Positions 1-8,100 of a DNA stretch of 9,873 nucleotides are shown here, one piece after another. The translations under genes and the position numbers were made by a program. The notes below the pieces were generated by a model that worked only from the letters and a program-made list of their open reading frames with translations, was not told where the DNA came from and made no database searches. This DNA comes from Lentisphaerota bacterium. Its GTDB lineage: Bacteria; Verrucomicrobiota; Kiritimatiellia; RFP12; UBA3636. The first letter of the stretch is position 1, and each line of letters starts with the position of its first letter. The stretch is taken from the NCBI GenBank assembly GCA_012511845.1, contig JAAZFF010000323.1:1-9873 (forward strand), given 5' to 3'.

Positions 1-59
1 AGTGAAGCCTATCGCAGAAATCTTGCTGCGGTACGGTAAGCCGCAAATCGCAGCTACAA
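1..59. repeat. Repeat-like fragment just downstream of the debranching enzyme gene
   Basis: This short stretch lies between the window edge and the stop codon of the debranching enzyme gene. It holds CCGCAAATCGCAG at 41-53, a relative of the CCGCAAACCGCCG word in both repeat islands. It also has a direct repeat of ATCGCAG (11-17 and 47-53) and a small inverted repeat, TGCGG (27-31) with CCGCA (41-45) around a 9-nt loop. No T-run follows the hairpin on the minus strand, so it is not a classical intrinsic terminator. The similarity to the islands is short, and the window edge prevents judging how far the repeat extends. Confidence 0.4.
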
Positions 60-3000
60 TCACATGTCCAAAAGCAGTGCGACACGCAAAAACTCGGACA
101 CTCCCCATGCCTGAGCATCGCAGCCGCGTTCTTTGTGAGGTGCATCGCCGTCCATTATTTCAGGCAGATGCCCGATACAACCCGTTTCAAGCAAGTCTGC
201 AGCAACACCTATCAAGGCACGCGCAGTGTTTTCAGCCGATTTTCCATACACAAGAATGAGTGATTCCGCAAACGATGGGTATGGCCATGTCCATGCCGTC
301 CCGTTATGATATGCCGGTTTGCGACGAGTATCTTCATCGCCTTCATAACGACCCCAATACGGCCGCGCCGGATCATTAAGCAGCCTGCCATCCCGGTAAA
401 CAGGCAAATGAAATTTCACTTCTCCTGAAGAATCAAGAGAGCGAATTGCGCCTGGTACAAGCAGTCTTTCCGTAGCAGTCAGGACTCCCCTGCATTTGTC
501 CATATCTCGCAGCGCGCCAAGTGTCACCGCAAACAGTTGATTGCATCGCAAGTGGTCATCAGCAACAGCTTGCGAAGCAGGCATGAAAGTATCGGCATGA
601 AGACAGTCGGAAAGATGAGATTCGTCCATCAACCAGAAATATTTCATAAAAGACTCTTCGGCTCTTGCGCAAAGTTTAATCCATCGCCCCGACTTGTACA
701 GCTTATTCGCCAGTTTCAAAGCCGATATCCAGAGTGCCTGAATTTCAACGGGATATCCTGTGCGAGGTGTACCGGCAGGATAGTTCGTGTCCATCCAGGT
801 AAAATGGGAGGGACTGTAAACAAGACCGGATTCTTCGTCCATCCTGATTCCGTTGGGAGTGCCGTGCACATACCCTTCAACAATACTCAAAATGACATCG
901 CGCACGGTACGCCCCTTGCAGTCTGCTCCAAAAACTTTGTCATGACCAATCTTTTGCGACAGCTCATCGGCAACAACAATATACCATAGCGGCGCATCAG
1001 ACGTATCTATGTTTGAGGCATCATCACCCGATTTCATGTTGGGAATAGTACCCATCTTCTCAAACTCTCCAAATTTTCGGATAATCCCGAGAGCCTCCTC
1101 CGTCATGCCGTCAGCTATCATTCCGCGCAACACAATAAAAGTGTCTCGTCCCCAGTCAAGAAACCATGGATAACCGGCAATAACAGTCATCAGATCATCT
1201 CGCCTGACCACGAAATCACGTAGTGCCGTAGATAATGCTTCCCGAACAGTAACAGGGTAAGAAACTTGAGAAATCAGGTCTTCACCAGCTCCTGCCATTT
1301 TCTCAGGATTGCTGACACCATCACAGATACATTCAGCATCGAGCTCAATCCGTGTACCGCCTTCAAGAGTTGCGGAAAACCAGCCGGGACTGAAGAGATC
1401 AGAACTTCCATCCTGCCCTCTCTCAGCATCCATGGAATGTTCAACCATATAGTGCCATTCAGGTTCGTGTATATAATCACCTGCCGAAATCTTAATCGAA
1501 AGCCCCGGAAGGGCTGAAGGCTTGAACTTAAAACCATCTGAAAGAGATTCAACTCTTTGTGACCAGTCTGCCTCAAGACCTGAAAAGGCTTTTGTTTTAG
1601 TGTGGAAATTTCTGCTCTCAATATCCGGTCTAAGTACAAGTTGCACCGGCTCCATATTATCAAGAAGATCAAATTCCTTATCTTTCAGCTTTCTCTCCAC
1701 AACAAGAGTTATACGATTTTCATCCTGATGCATCGTCAGCAAAAAAGTCAGATCCACATTTCTTCCGGTTCCAACGGGAATACAGAAAACCCATTTCAAA
1801 ACATGACTCTCAGGCAAATATTCAAAAAACTTGAGACTGACGGAGTTTACTTCAATAGAAAATCCGCGATTAATTATCCACGCCCTGCAGCGGGTAAACA
1901 GCATCTGCCTGTCGCACGGTACATCAGGATGAGGATTGGCTGCAAGAATGGCATCATACTGACTTCGTATCTCGCCCCATTTGGCGCGGATATGCGTCAT
2001 CGCTCCCCTGCCGTTTGTCAGCAATCCCACAAAATCGCTTCTGAGAACTTCTTCCCTTGAGAAAACTCGCCGGACCATAAGGTTGTTACGTGAAAACTGC
2101 GGCAACAACAGCAACTGTATTGTTACACGGCGCGAACTGTACCCCAGCTCATACATGTCCAAAACGATTTTAGCACCAATGCTCCTCTTGCCCTTGTGCT
2201 CAACCGGCGAAAACACTGCAAAATAATGCCCGTCAGACGATTTACACGAACGCAGACAGCTTACAGCCCTACCATTTTCAAGCTCCAGAACGCAACGGAA
2301 CGGACTTTCTGCACGCAGCAGCGTAAAATGCCCCGGCGGCAACATCACAACTCGCTCAACCGATCCCGAGACCTCACAGACTGTTACAGGAGGCATAGAA
2401 TCTGCCGGTAAAAAAGATTTAATCAAGTCGAGCGGATTTTCCGCGAGCAAACACGCCATTGCATATATGTCTTCATCCAGTTTTACCGACTTGCCGGACT
2501 TCAGTACAGCGTGTATGCGCAGTACGTGAGAGCGCAGCTCCTGCAGCTCTACACGCTCTGGGGTAAACAGCTGCAGGGAGTTTGCTACGGCATCAACTTT
2601 TTCAGAAAGTTTCAATTCGGTAGTAAAACAATAAACCTGGGCTGGTGCAAGATTCAAAGTGCAAATTCCCGCATCAGGTGGTGGCAGAGTCTGCACACTC
2701 CCACTGAGCAAATCACAAACATGCAGTGTGTCAGACAAAAAGGCATCAGCAGCCCATGAAACCGGTTGCTCAAAAGAATCAGAAAGATTAACGAGTACAA
2801 GCACTTTGCCGCAACTGTACCCCGGAGGCGTTTCCCGCAGAATTGCAAGAGAATTACCCCCGCCGGTCTGAATCATGCTGATTTTTGCACCTGACGCAAA
2901 GGCGGGGCAAACTTCCAGGATTGCGTTAAGTCGTCCTATCAGGTTCACCTGGTTGTCGTTGTCACCCCATCTGAGACCGCTTGCTCCGTGTACATCAACC

Positions 3001-4355
3001 TTTTCGGCTGCAAACCATTCGACTCCGTTGGTTATACCAAAACAACCCTGCCCGGAAATCAGGGCGCATAATGCTACACGCATTCGGGAATATGCATTTG
3101 ACCGTGAGGCGAGTCTGTTATTATCATGTGTTTCCGCAAAATTAACGAGAGGTCCTGCCACGAATGACGTTTCAAGAGCCCCCGGCATATATCGTTCAAA
3201 TGCCGATCTGTCTTCAGTCTGAAAAATCTCTGAATAAGCCCAATCAAGACCCTCATCTTCAATCAGCGAACGTGTGACGGAAATTTTTCCACCAAGACCT
3301 TCCAGTAGAAAAACTGTATCCGGGTATCTTGTACGCACACGCGCCAGTATGTACCTCCACACTTCAGCAGGCACCATATAGCCTGCATCACAACGGAAAC
3401 CATCAACGCCCTGACTGCACCAGAATTCAAACACCTCTGCCATGAAATTGCGTAAACCGGGTTTGGAATAATCCAGCTCAACAAGATCCTCCCAGACTAC
3501 ACCCCAGGCACCCGGTGAAACGAAGTTTCCTTCCTTGTCCCTGACAAACCAGTCGGGATGATGAATTTGAAGTGTAGATGCCCAACCAGTATGGTTCGCC
3601 GGAATATCCATGAAAACCCTTGCTCCACGTGAATGCACTGCTTCAACAAACTCGCAAAACTGATCAAGCGGTGTAGCAGTTTTATCAAATTCTGCAAGGG
3701 CAGGATCAACATTCATAAAGTCAGTACCTGCAAACGGAGAACCAAAACGTCCCATACGCGCAAAGGTCGTTGGAACAGGATGTATCGGCAGAAGCTGAAC
3801 GATTCGAAAGCGTTCTTCGCCCAGAATGGTATCAAGTTTTTTGATTACATCACGGAATGTTCCGCCCGGCGGTATTGCCGCCCATCCTTTTTCATCAAGT
3901 TCAAGAACAAGTTCATTTTCATTTTCTGAGAATTCCAGATTGCACGCTTTACCGAACTGTCGGGGAAAAACAGTATAAATTGATGAACCGCAACATGTCC
4001 ATGCAGGAGCTGTTTTAATTTTAACATCGCCCCCATCCGGCCATTCAGCTCTTGATGATCCCTCAGGAATGAAAAAAGCTTTGGCACGGAACGTACCCAC
4101 TTGTATGAGAGGGACACGCACTTCATAAACACCGGGGGAAGTTTTGAGCATTGGAATATCGCTCCAGTCGCGAGCCAGGGGCGCCCTGGATTCATTCATG
4201 GACTCTATGATTTCTCGCCTTCTGATAGCGGCTCCACCTAAAGAAGTACGCAATACCGCGTGTCCCTTGCGCTCCTGATCAACATCTAATTTAAAAACTA
4301 TTGTGTCACCGCTGTGTGTCAGCAGGCTTGTGCCTGGTGCTGGAGTCTGTCTCAT
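60..4355 (-). CDS. Bifunctional glycogen debranching enzyme: GH13 (4-alpha-glucanotransferase-like) fused to GH133 (amylo-alpha-1,6-glucosidase)
   Basis: The predicted cytoplasmic protein of 1431 aa should shorten and remove glycogen branches: a GH13 module would move maltooligosaccharides from the branch stub, and a GH133 module would release the last alpha-1,6-linked glucose. The GH13 signatures are complete: VFMDIPANH (D250, N254, H255), GFRCD (R321, nucleophile D323), FLLEG (acid/base E352) and ETHDN (H410, D411). A beta-rich region at about 500-580 fits the GH13 C-terminal domain. Residues about 600-1030 are less recognisable and probably include the beta-rich N-terminal domain of bacterial debranching enzymes. 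The GH133 part starts near 1030, with WFLDWGRDTF (1064-1073), SHFTWMDTNYP (candidate catalytic D1189) and a C-terminus with LPEIMDGD...RGCDAQAW. The length is near that of eukaryotic debranching enzyme (human AGL, 1532 aa). The ATG at 4355 is preferred to the in-frame TTG at 4436, because the TTG has no ribosome binding site, lies in a repeat and overlaps a possible -35 box. Whether the GH13 half is a transferase or a hydrolase is inferred, not shown. Confidence 0.93.
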   Translation of the reverse strand: MRQTPAPGTSLLTHSGDTIVFKLDVDQERKGHAVLRTSLGGAAIRRREIIESMNESRAPLARDWSDIPMLKTSPGVYEVRVPLIQVGTFRAKAFFIPEGSSRAEWPDGGDVKIKTAPAWTCCGSSIYTVFPRQFGKACNLEFSENENELVLELDEKGWAAIPPGGTFRDVIKKLDTILGEERFRIVQLLPIHPVPTTFARMGRFGSPFAGTDFMNVDPALAEFDKTATPLDQFCEFVEAVHSRGARVFMDIPANHTGWASTLQIHHPDWFVRDKEGNFVSPGAWGVVWEDLVELDYSKPGLRNFMAEVFEFWCSQGVDGFRCDAGYMVPAEVWRYILARVRTRYPDTVFLLEGLGGKISVTRSLIEDEGLDWAYSEIFQTEDRSAFERYMPGALETSFVAGPLVNFAETHDNNRLASRSNAYSRMRVALCALISGQGCFGITNGVEWFAAEKVDVHGASGLRWGDNDNQVNLIGRLNAILEVCPAFASGAKISMIQTGGGNSLAILRETPPGYSCGKVLVLVNLSDSFEQPVSWAADAFLSDTLHVCDLLSGSVQTLPPPDAGICTLNLAPAQVYCFTTELKLSEKVDAVANSLQLFTPERVELQELRSHVLRIHAVLKSGKSVKLDEDIYAMACLLAENPLDLIKSFLPADSMPPVTVCEVSGSVERVVMLPPGHFTLLRAESPFRCVLELENGRAVSCLRSCKSSDGHYFAVFSPVEHKGKRSIGAKIVLDMYELGYSSRRVTIQLLLLPQFSRNNLMVRRVFSREEVLRSDFVGLLTNGRGAMTHIRAKWGEIRSQYDAILAANPHPDVPCDRQMLFTRCRAWIINRGFSIEVNSVSLKFFEYLPESHVLKWVFCIPVGTGRNVDLTFLLTMHQDENRITLVVERKLKDKEFDLLDNMEPVQLVLRPDIESRNFHTKTKAFSGLEADWSQRVESLSDGFKFKPSALPGLSIKISAGDYIHEPEWHYMVEHSMDAERGQDGSSDLFSPGWFSATLEGGTRIELDAECICDGVSNPEKMAGAGEDLISQVSYPVTVREALSTALRDFVVRRDDLMTVIAGYPWFLDWGRDTFIVLRGMIADGMTEEALGIIRKFGEFEKMGTIPNMKSGDDASNIDTSDAPLWYIVVADELSQKIGHDKVFGADCKGRTVRDVILSIVEGYVHGTPNGIRMDEESGLVYSPSHFTWMDTNYPAGTPRTGYPVEIQALWISALKLANKLYKSGRWIKLCARAEESFMKYFWLMDESHLSDCLHADTFMPASQAVADDHLRCNQLFAVTLGALRDMDKCRGVLTATERLLVPGAIRSLDSSGEVKFHLPVYRDGRLLNDPARPYWGRYEGDEDTRRKPAYHNGTAWTWPYPSFAESLILVYGKSAENTARALIGVAADLLETGCIGHLPEIMDGDAPHKERGCDAQAWGVSEFLRVALLLDM

Positions 4356-4366
4356 GCTTTCAAAAT

Positions 4367-4375
4367 CTCTTCCCC
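4367..4375 (-). promoter_or_regulatory. Purine-rich ribosome binding site candidate for the debranching enzyme
   Basis: On the minus strand GGGGAAGAG ends 11 nt before the ATG at 4355. The spacing is a little long for a Shine-Dalgarno site, but it is the only purine-rich block near any candidate start. The alternative TTG start at 4436 has nothing comparable upstream, which supports the ATG. Confidence 0.45.
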
Positions 4376-4394
4376 GCCGCAAATACGGCGCTTT

Positions 4395-4436
4395 ATCATA
4401 TAACCAAATAGTAACAAAACACCATATCAACGACAA
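4395..4436 (-). promoter_or_regulatory. Possible promoter of the debranching enzyme gene
   Basis: The minus strand carries TTGTCG (4436-4431), 17 bp, then TACTAT (4413-4408) preceded by TG-T, an extended -10 pattern. Each box matches 4 of 6 consensus bases. A second -10-like word, TATGAT, follows at 4400-4395. Transcription from the first would start near 4401 and give a leader of roughly 45 nt. The -35 box lies at the edge of the repeat word at 4432-4455, so the repeat may supply part of the promoter. Assignment is by eye only. Confidence 0.35.
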
Positions 4437-4455
4437 GCCGCAAACCGCCGTGGCT
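4432..4455 (+). repeat. CCGCAAACCGCCG word, copy 1
   Basis: GACAAG followed by CCGCAAACCGCCG and TGGCT matches 5034-5057 at 22 of 24 positions. The same 13-bp core recurs at 4692-4704 and 9486-9498, and as a diverged form at 41-53. This copy abuts the promoter region of the debranching enzyme gene. Confidence 0.75.
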
Positions 4456-4462
4456 CAAAAGA

Positions 4463-4492
4463 GTGGGTAGTGGGCAGTGGGTAGTGGGCAGT
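4463..4492 (+). repeat. Tandem 7-bp repeat GTGGGYA
   Basis: Two perfect copies of the 14-mer GTGGGTAGTGGGCA (4463-4476 and 4477-4490) are followed by GT. This amounts to four 7-bp units of GTGGGYA, with Y alternating T and C. Related units occur at 9707-9730 and, inverted, at 4790-4812. The tract leads straight into the R element. Confidence 0.85.
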
Positions 4493-4673
4493 TTTCTCAT
4501 GCACCGCAGACTGTAACACGGACATTCTTGTCTGTCCCTCCTGCTGGGTGGCATAATCGTACTCGTTTTCGTTCACGTACTCGTACACGATCTAACCTTC
4601 GCATTCTCTTCCCCGTGTACGGGAAACGTGTACCGCTCCGCTGTGAACGTGCACGATCTCCCGGCAAGCCGGT
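4488..4673 (+). repeat. R element, copy A (186 bp)
   Basis: This block matches 9508-9694 in the same orientation with about eight substitutions and one single-base indel, roughly 95% identity counted by eye. It starts at GCAGTTTTCTCATGCACCGC and ends at CCGGCAAGCCGGT. Its centre has a degenerate 6-bp periodicity (CGTACTCGTTTTCGTTCACG and onward, to 4589), then a nearly invariant stretch of about 60 bp. An inverted repeat pairs 4580-4589 with 4614-4623 across a 24-nt loop. It is probably not coding, because the indel against the other copy shifts every frame. The function is unknown. Confidence 0.85.
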
Positions 4674-4675
4674 CA

Positions 4676-4704
4676 GGTAGGGCACGTTTCTCCGCAAACC
4701 GCCG
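4676..4704 (+). repeat. GGTAGGGC...CCGCAAACCGCCG word, copy 2
   Basis: This 29-bp block matches 9470-9498 at 27 of 29 positions. It consists of GGTAGGGC, two variable bases, GTTTCTC and the 13-bp core CCGCAAACCGCCG. Here it follows R and runs directly into T; in island B the same block precedes R. Confidence 0.8.
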
Positions 4705-4768
4705 TTGCAGTTGGTGATTGCTAAGCCTGGGAGCCCTGAGCGCCAGCTCGGGTTAAGTCACAGGCTTA
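4701..4768 (+). repeat. T element, copy A: nested hairpin
   Basis: Positions 4701-4765 match 9809-9873 with a single substitution. The element can fold as a nested hairpin. The outer stem is TAAGCCTG (4722-4729) with CAGGCTTA (4761-4768), a perfect 8-bp pair. The inner stem is CCC-T-GAGC (4734-4741) with GCTCGGG (4746-4752), 7 bp with one bulged T and a GCCA loop. It resembles REP-type palindromes in design. No T-run follows on either strand, so it is not a standard intrinsic terminator, although it could still affect the 3' end of hrpA transcripts. Confidence 0.75.
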
Positions 4769-4789
4769 CCCGCGTCTCCAAAAATCTGT

Positions 4790-4824
4790 CCACTGCCCAC
4801 TGATCACTGCCCGGCTTACCGGGC
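4790..4824 (+). repeat. Inverted GTGGGCAGTG tract and perfect 6-bp hairpin
   Basis: CCACTGCCCACTGATCACTG (4790-4809, continuing CCC) is the reverse complement of the GTGGGCA-type tandem at 4463-4492, so R and T in island A are bracketed by inverted relatives of the tract. It overlaps the hairpin GCCCGG (4809-4814), loop CTTA, CCGGGC (4819-4824). No T-run follows on the minus strand, the direction of hrpA transcription. Confidence 0.65.
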
Positions 4825-4881
4825 AAAAGATAGTGGACTGGGACCGCAGGGCTCTGTACCTGCATCGTGATTGCTCAGCTT

Positions 4882-4908
4882 TTCGTGTGGTTCGTGTGGT
4901 TTGTGGTT
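4882..4908 (+). repeat. Tandem 9-bp repeat TTCGTGTGG
   Basis: Two perfect 9-bp units (4882-4890 and 4891-4899) are followed by a diverged third, TTTGTGGTT (4900-4908). It lies in a T/G-rich segment between the GC-rich modules. No related tract is visible in island B. Confidence 0.7.
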
Positions 4909-4944
4909 GAAAAATGTTGTGCTAATAATTTGTGGATAGATCTC

Positions 4945-4971
4945 GGCGCGCCCGGAGGTCGCTGCCCTACC
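4945..4971 (-). repeat. GGCGCGCCC...GCCCTACC block, inverted relative of 9785-9811
   Basis: This 27-bp block is the reverse complement of the island B block at 9785-9811 with four mismatches. Shared parts are GGCGCGCCC at one end and GCCCTACC at the other. In island B the block joins directly to the T element; here it stands about 180 bp away from T and inverted. Confidence 0.65.
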
Positions 4972-4989
4972 CTTCGGAAGTGATCAGCG

Positions 4990-5057
4990 GGCAAGGGCGC
5001 GTTTCTCCCGGCTTCGTCCGCTATACTACGCCGAGACAAGCCGCAAACTACCGTGGC
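4990..5057 (+). repeat. Diverged GGGC..GTTTCTCC and CCGCAAACTACCG words
   Basis: GGGCGCGTTTCTCC (4995-5008) resembles the GGGCACGTTTCTCC part of the block at 4676-4704. GACAAGCCGCAAACTACCG (5034-5052, then TGGCT) matches 4432-4455 with two differences. Together they look like a stretched or interrupted copy of the same module, close to the 3' end of hrpA. Confidence 0.55.
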
Positions 5058-5059
5058 TG

Positions 5060-5087
5060 CCGTGTGGTTGCCCGCAATACAACACGG
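5060..5087 (-). terminator. Imperfect hairpin just downstream of hrpA, weak terminator candidate
   Basis: CCGTGT (5060-5065) pairs with ACACGG (5082-5087), and the stem continues imperfectly inward (TTG with CAA). It starts 16 nt past the hrpA stop codon. There is no U-tract after it on the minus strand, so intrinsic termination is doubtful. It may only protect the 3' end or be a repeat remnant. Confidence 0.2.
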
Positions 5088-5103
5088 ATAATGCGGCTAT
5101 TGC

Positions 5104-8100
5104 TCAATCAGTTGCACACAAAAACGGTACCTGTTCCCAAAGAGCATCAAGTCGTTTTGCAGAAACAGGAACCTTAGTTCTGAGTTCCTGCGCCCATACT
5201 GATACACGAAACTCTTCCAGCAGCCAGCGATACTCGTCTAATGCTGCATGATTGTACGGAGCACCGGATGTGAGAAAGTTCTTGTGCCGTTCCCAATGTG
5301 GTTGAACCATTTCAAATTTGACGAGTTCTTTCCCCGGGTCAGTGCTTCCGCGCTCTATACGTATCTGCACCGCCTCAAGGTATCTTGGATATTCGAGGAG
5401 TTTTGAGTAAGGAACAGCTGCTGAGAATCCCGTAAAGACGAGTCCCCCAAGCTGCTCGGCAATGTCCAGAAAACTTTGTTCCGGCAAATTACCGGCATAT
5501 TCGAGTTTTGAAAAGCATTCTTCGGCATCAGCCAGTATGGACGGGATCAGTCGCAACATGTCAGAATAGTATTTTTCAAAACGTATGCGTTTTGATGCAA
5601 GAAAAACTGCCAGTGATTCAGCCGTACGAGGCAACGATTCTGTTTTCAGACAATATGCCGAAACAAGAGCACCACGCAGTATGTCTGCTTCTAAGTTTTT
5701 CTGAGGTGGCAGCGGTGATTCATGCAAAGAAGTCTGATGTTGAAAGCTTTCATTCAAAAGTTCTCCCAAACCACCTTTTAATGACATTCGGGTGCGTTGC
5801 TTCTTTTTACTTGAAACATACTTTGATGCGGGCTCTTTTATTTTTTCCACAACTTTAATAAGACGCAAAACCCCTCCCCTGTGCGCTTTGTCTGCTTCTG
5901 CAAAAGTGGAGAAAAGTTTCAGCGAGACTGAATCCCCCTCATCGCTTAAAGCAGGAAAAGCATATATCGGTGCACCGGCTTTTCCAATTTTTATCCGTTG
6001 CGGAATATCGGGAAAGGACATGGATTTTACTCCGTAAATTTCTTTAAAATCTCCGTAATCAGGCATTTGAGTATTTGAAAGAATCTGCGGTGCCAGTGTT
6101 GTTAATTCTGAATAGAAATCGAAAACTTCTTTTTTTGAACGCGTAGTAAATACTCGTGTTTTTTTTGCATCGATCACACGCCACCGGATTTGGAACTGTT
6201 GCGGCAATAGTTCTTCATCCCAGATTGAAGGATCCGCAGCAACCCGGCACCTGCTGTTCAACGCACATGCCAGTGATTGGGCAAGCGGTCGATCGGGCTC
6301 CATTATCTGCAAACATGTTTCAGCCATCTTGTCGAAATCTTTTTCACGAAGATTTCCAGGAGCCTTTGCAATTTTTGTTCTCAGTTCAGGTGAAAGCAAC
6401 AGAAGCATAAATGCCACTTTATCACGGACTGCTCCCGGAACAAGCCAATCAGAATGCCACAGTTTCAACAGGGGAATATTGCGCATTTCCAATGTGCATG
6501 TGATCCCGTCATCGTCTTCGTTCAGGTTGTGTCTGTATACAAGATTAAAACGCCGTCCTGCAAGAAGCACATGATCCGGGAAAAGTTCGGCTGAAGATTC
6601 CTTCCTTTGAAAAACGGAATCTGATAACAGAAGTTTTTCAAGAATGCCTTTGGGTGCATGAGCAAGCCATTTTCTCAGAGCCGGGGCATTTACACATTCC
6701 TGAGGCAGATATTCATCAAAATAATCTGCAAACATTGCCTCATCAAATCCTGAATTTATTGAACGTGTTTTATGCGATTCATCTATATACTTTTTAATAA
6801 AAGACAGGTTTTGTTTTACAATTTCAGGAACTGGTTTTGGGAATTCTCCGTCAACTAATGCATGACGTATAAACAGTGAACGGCAAAGCTCAGGATTAAT
6901 TCTGGAGATGTCAGACCTTACATCATCAGAAATTACAAGTCCGTACAAGGTGATGCGCTGAAACGCCCTCGCTGTTCCGAGTTTCGAATCCCAATACTCT
7001 GAGTGATAACTGTATTTGCATATGTGACGTGCTTGGGGTTCAATCCACGAAGGCTCAATTGAAGCAGCCCGCCTGGCAAACAATCGTGATGTTTCAACCA
7101 ATTCAGAGCACATTATCCACTTGGGAGGTTTCTTAAACAGACCTGAGCCGGGAAAAATAGAAAATCTCAGCCCGTTCGCTCCTCTATACTCTCTCTTTTC
7201 AGGATCCCACATGCCAATGCTGCTGAGCAAGCCCGACAACATGGAGCGATGAAGTCCTTCTTCAGAACCGGAAAAAGAATTTACATCAATTTTCAGATAC
7301 GTCAGCATTCTTGAAAGTTGAGCATGGACGTCTTCCCACTCAAGCAATTTCCTATACGAAATAAAATTTTCGGAACAACGCCTTCTGGCAGCACTTCTTG
7401 AAAGCGGTCTCTGAGTGTCGTGGAAAAAACGCCATAATAAAAGGATTCCCACAAAATCTGATTTTTCATTTTTAAACTTTGCGTGGCATTTATCAGCCTC
7501 ATCATTTTTGTCGACGGGACGTACCAGTGGATCCTCGCTTGATAAAGCGGATACGACGACGAGTGCGTCACGCATTGTCTTTTCGCCCTCTGCCGCCAGC
7601 AACATGCGTGAAAGGCGCGGCTCCAGAGGCAGACGCACTATTGCACGACCCAGGCGCGTAATCGAATATCTGGAAGCAGAACTTTCAGTGCCTTGTTTGT
7701 TTTCCCTTATCGCCTGCAATTCCAGCAATTCCTTAAAACCTTCCCGGATCATTGATGTCGCCGGAGGCTGAACAAAAGGAAAACTTTCAATGTCACCCAG
7801 ACGCCAATCGAACATGGAAAGAATCAGTCCTGCAAGAGACGTTCGCCGAACTTCCGGATCCGTGTACTGAGGACGATTTAAAAAATCTTCTTCTGAATAC
7901 AGGCGGATGCAGATACCCGGTCCGAGGCGACCGCTTCTGCCCTTGCGCTGCTCCGCAGATGCCTGTGAAATTCGCTCGATATGAAGTTTTTTCACACGTG
8001 CTCTATGATTGTAACGGCTTATGCGCGCAAGTCCTGAATCGATCACATAACGGATACCGGGTATCGTGACAGACGTTTCTGCCACATTCGTTGCAAGGAT

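Larger units (their letters stand above)
4437..5103. other. Repeat island A, non-coding spacer between hrpA and the debranching enzyme gene
   Basis: This 667-bp gap holds no believable gene. It is built from short modules listed separately: the word CCGCAAACCGCCG (three near-copies), a 7-bp tandem repeat, the 186-bp R element, the T hairpin, an inverted copy of the tandem, a 9-bp tandem and an inverted GGCGCGCCC block. Composition is richer in GC than the flanking genes, apart from an AT-rich patch near 4905-4935. Between the named modules (about 4769-4789 and 4825-4881) I see only weak echoes of them. One is GTGATTGCTCAGC at 4867-4879, resembling GTGATTGCTAAGC inside T. Confidence 0.8.

Noticed and set aside
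4477..4697. Short reading frames on both strands across R in island A (67 and 66 codons), Arg/Val-rich
   Set aside because: They arise from the CG-N4 hexamer tract. A single-base indel between the two R copies breaks the frames, and there is no ribosome binding site or recognisable domain.
4463..4768. CRISPR array
   Set aside because: The repeats are directly tandem or mosaic, without regular unique spacers, and no cas gene is present.
4809..4824. Intrinsic terminator from the perfect GCCCGG/CCGGGC hairpin
   Set aside because: The stem is only 6 bp and there is no U-tract downstream on the minus strand, the direction of the genes. It is better listed as part of the repeat module.
4437..5103. 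tRNA, riboswitch or known small RNA in island A
   Set aside because: No cloverleaf or T-loop motif and no recognised riboswitch core were seen. The structure present belongs to repeats shared with island B.
6159..6166. Run of eight A on the hrpA coding strand, in A_AAA_AAA slippery phase
   Set aside because: The hrpA frame continues intact for over 300 codons with family-specific motifs. No stimulatory structure or alternative product is evident, so programmed frameshifting is not supported.
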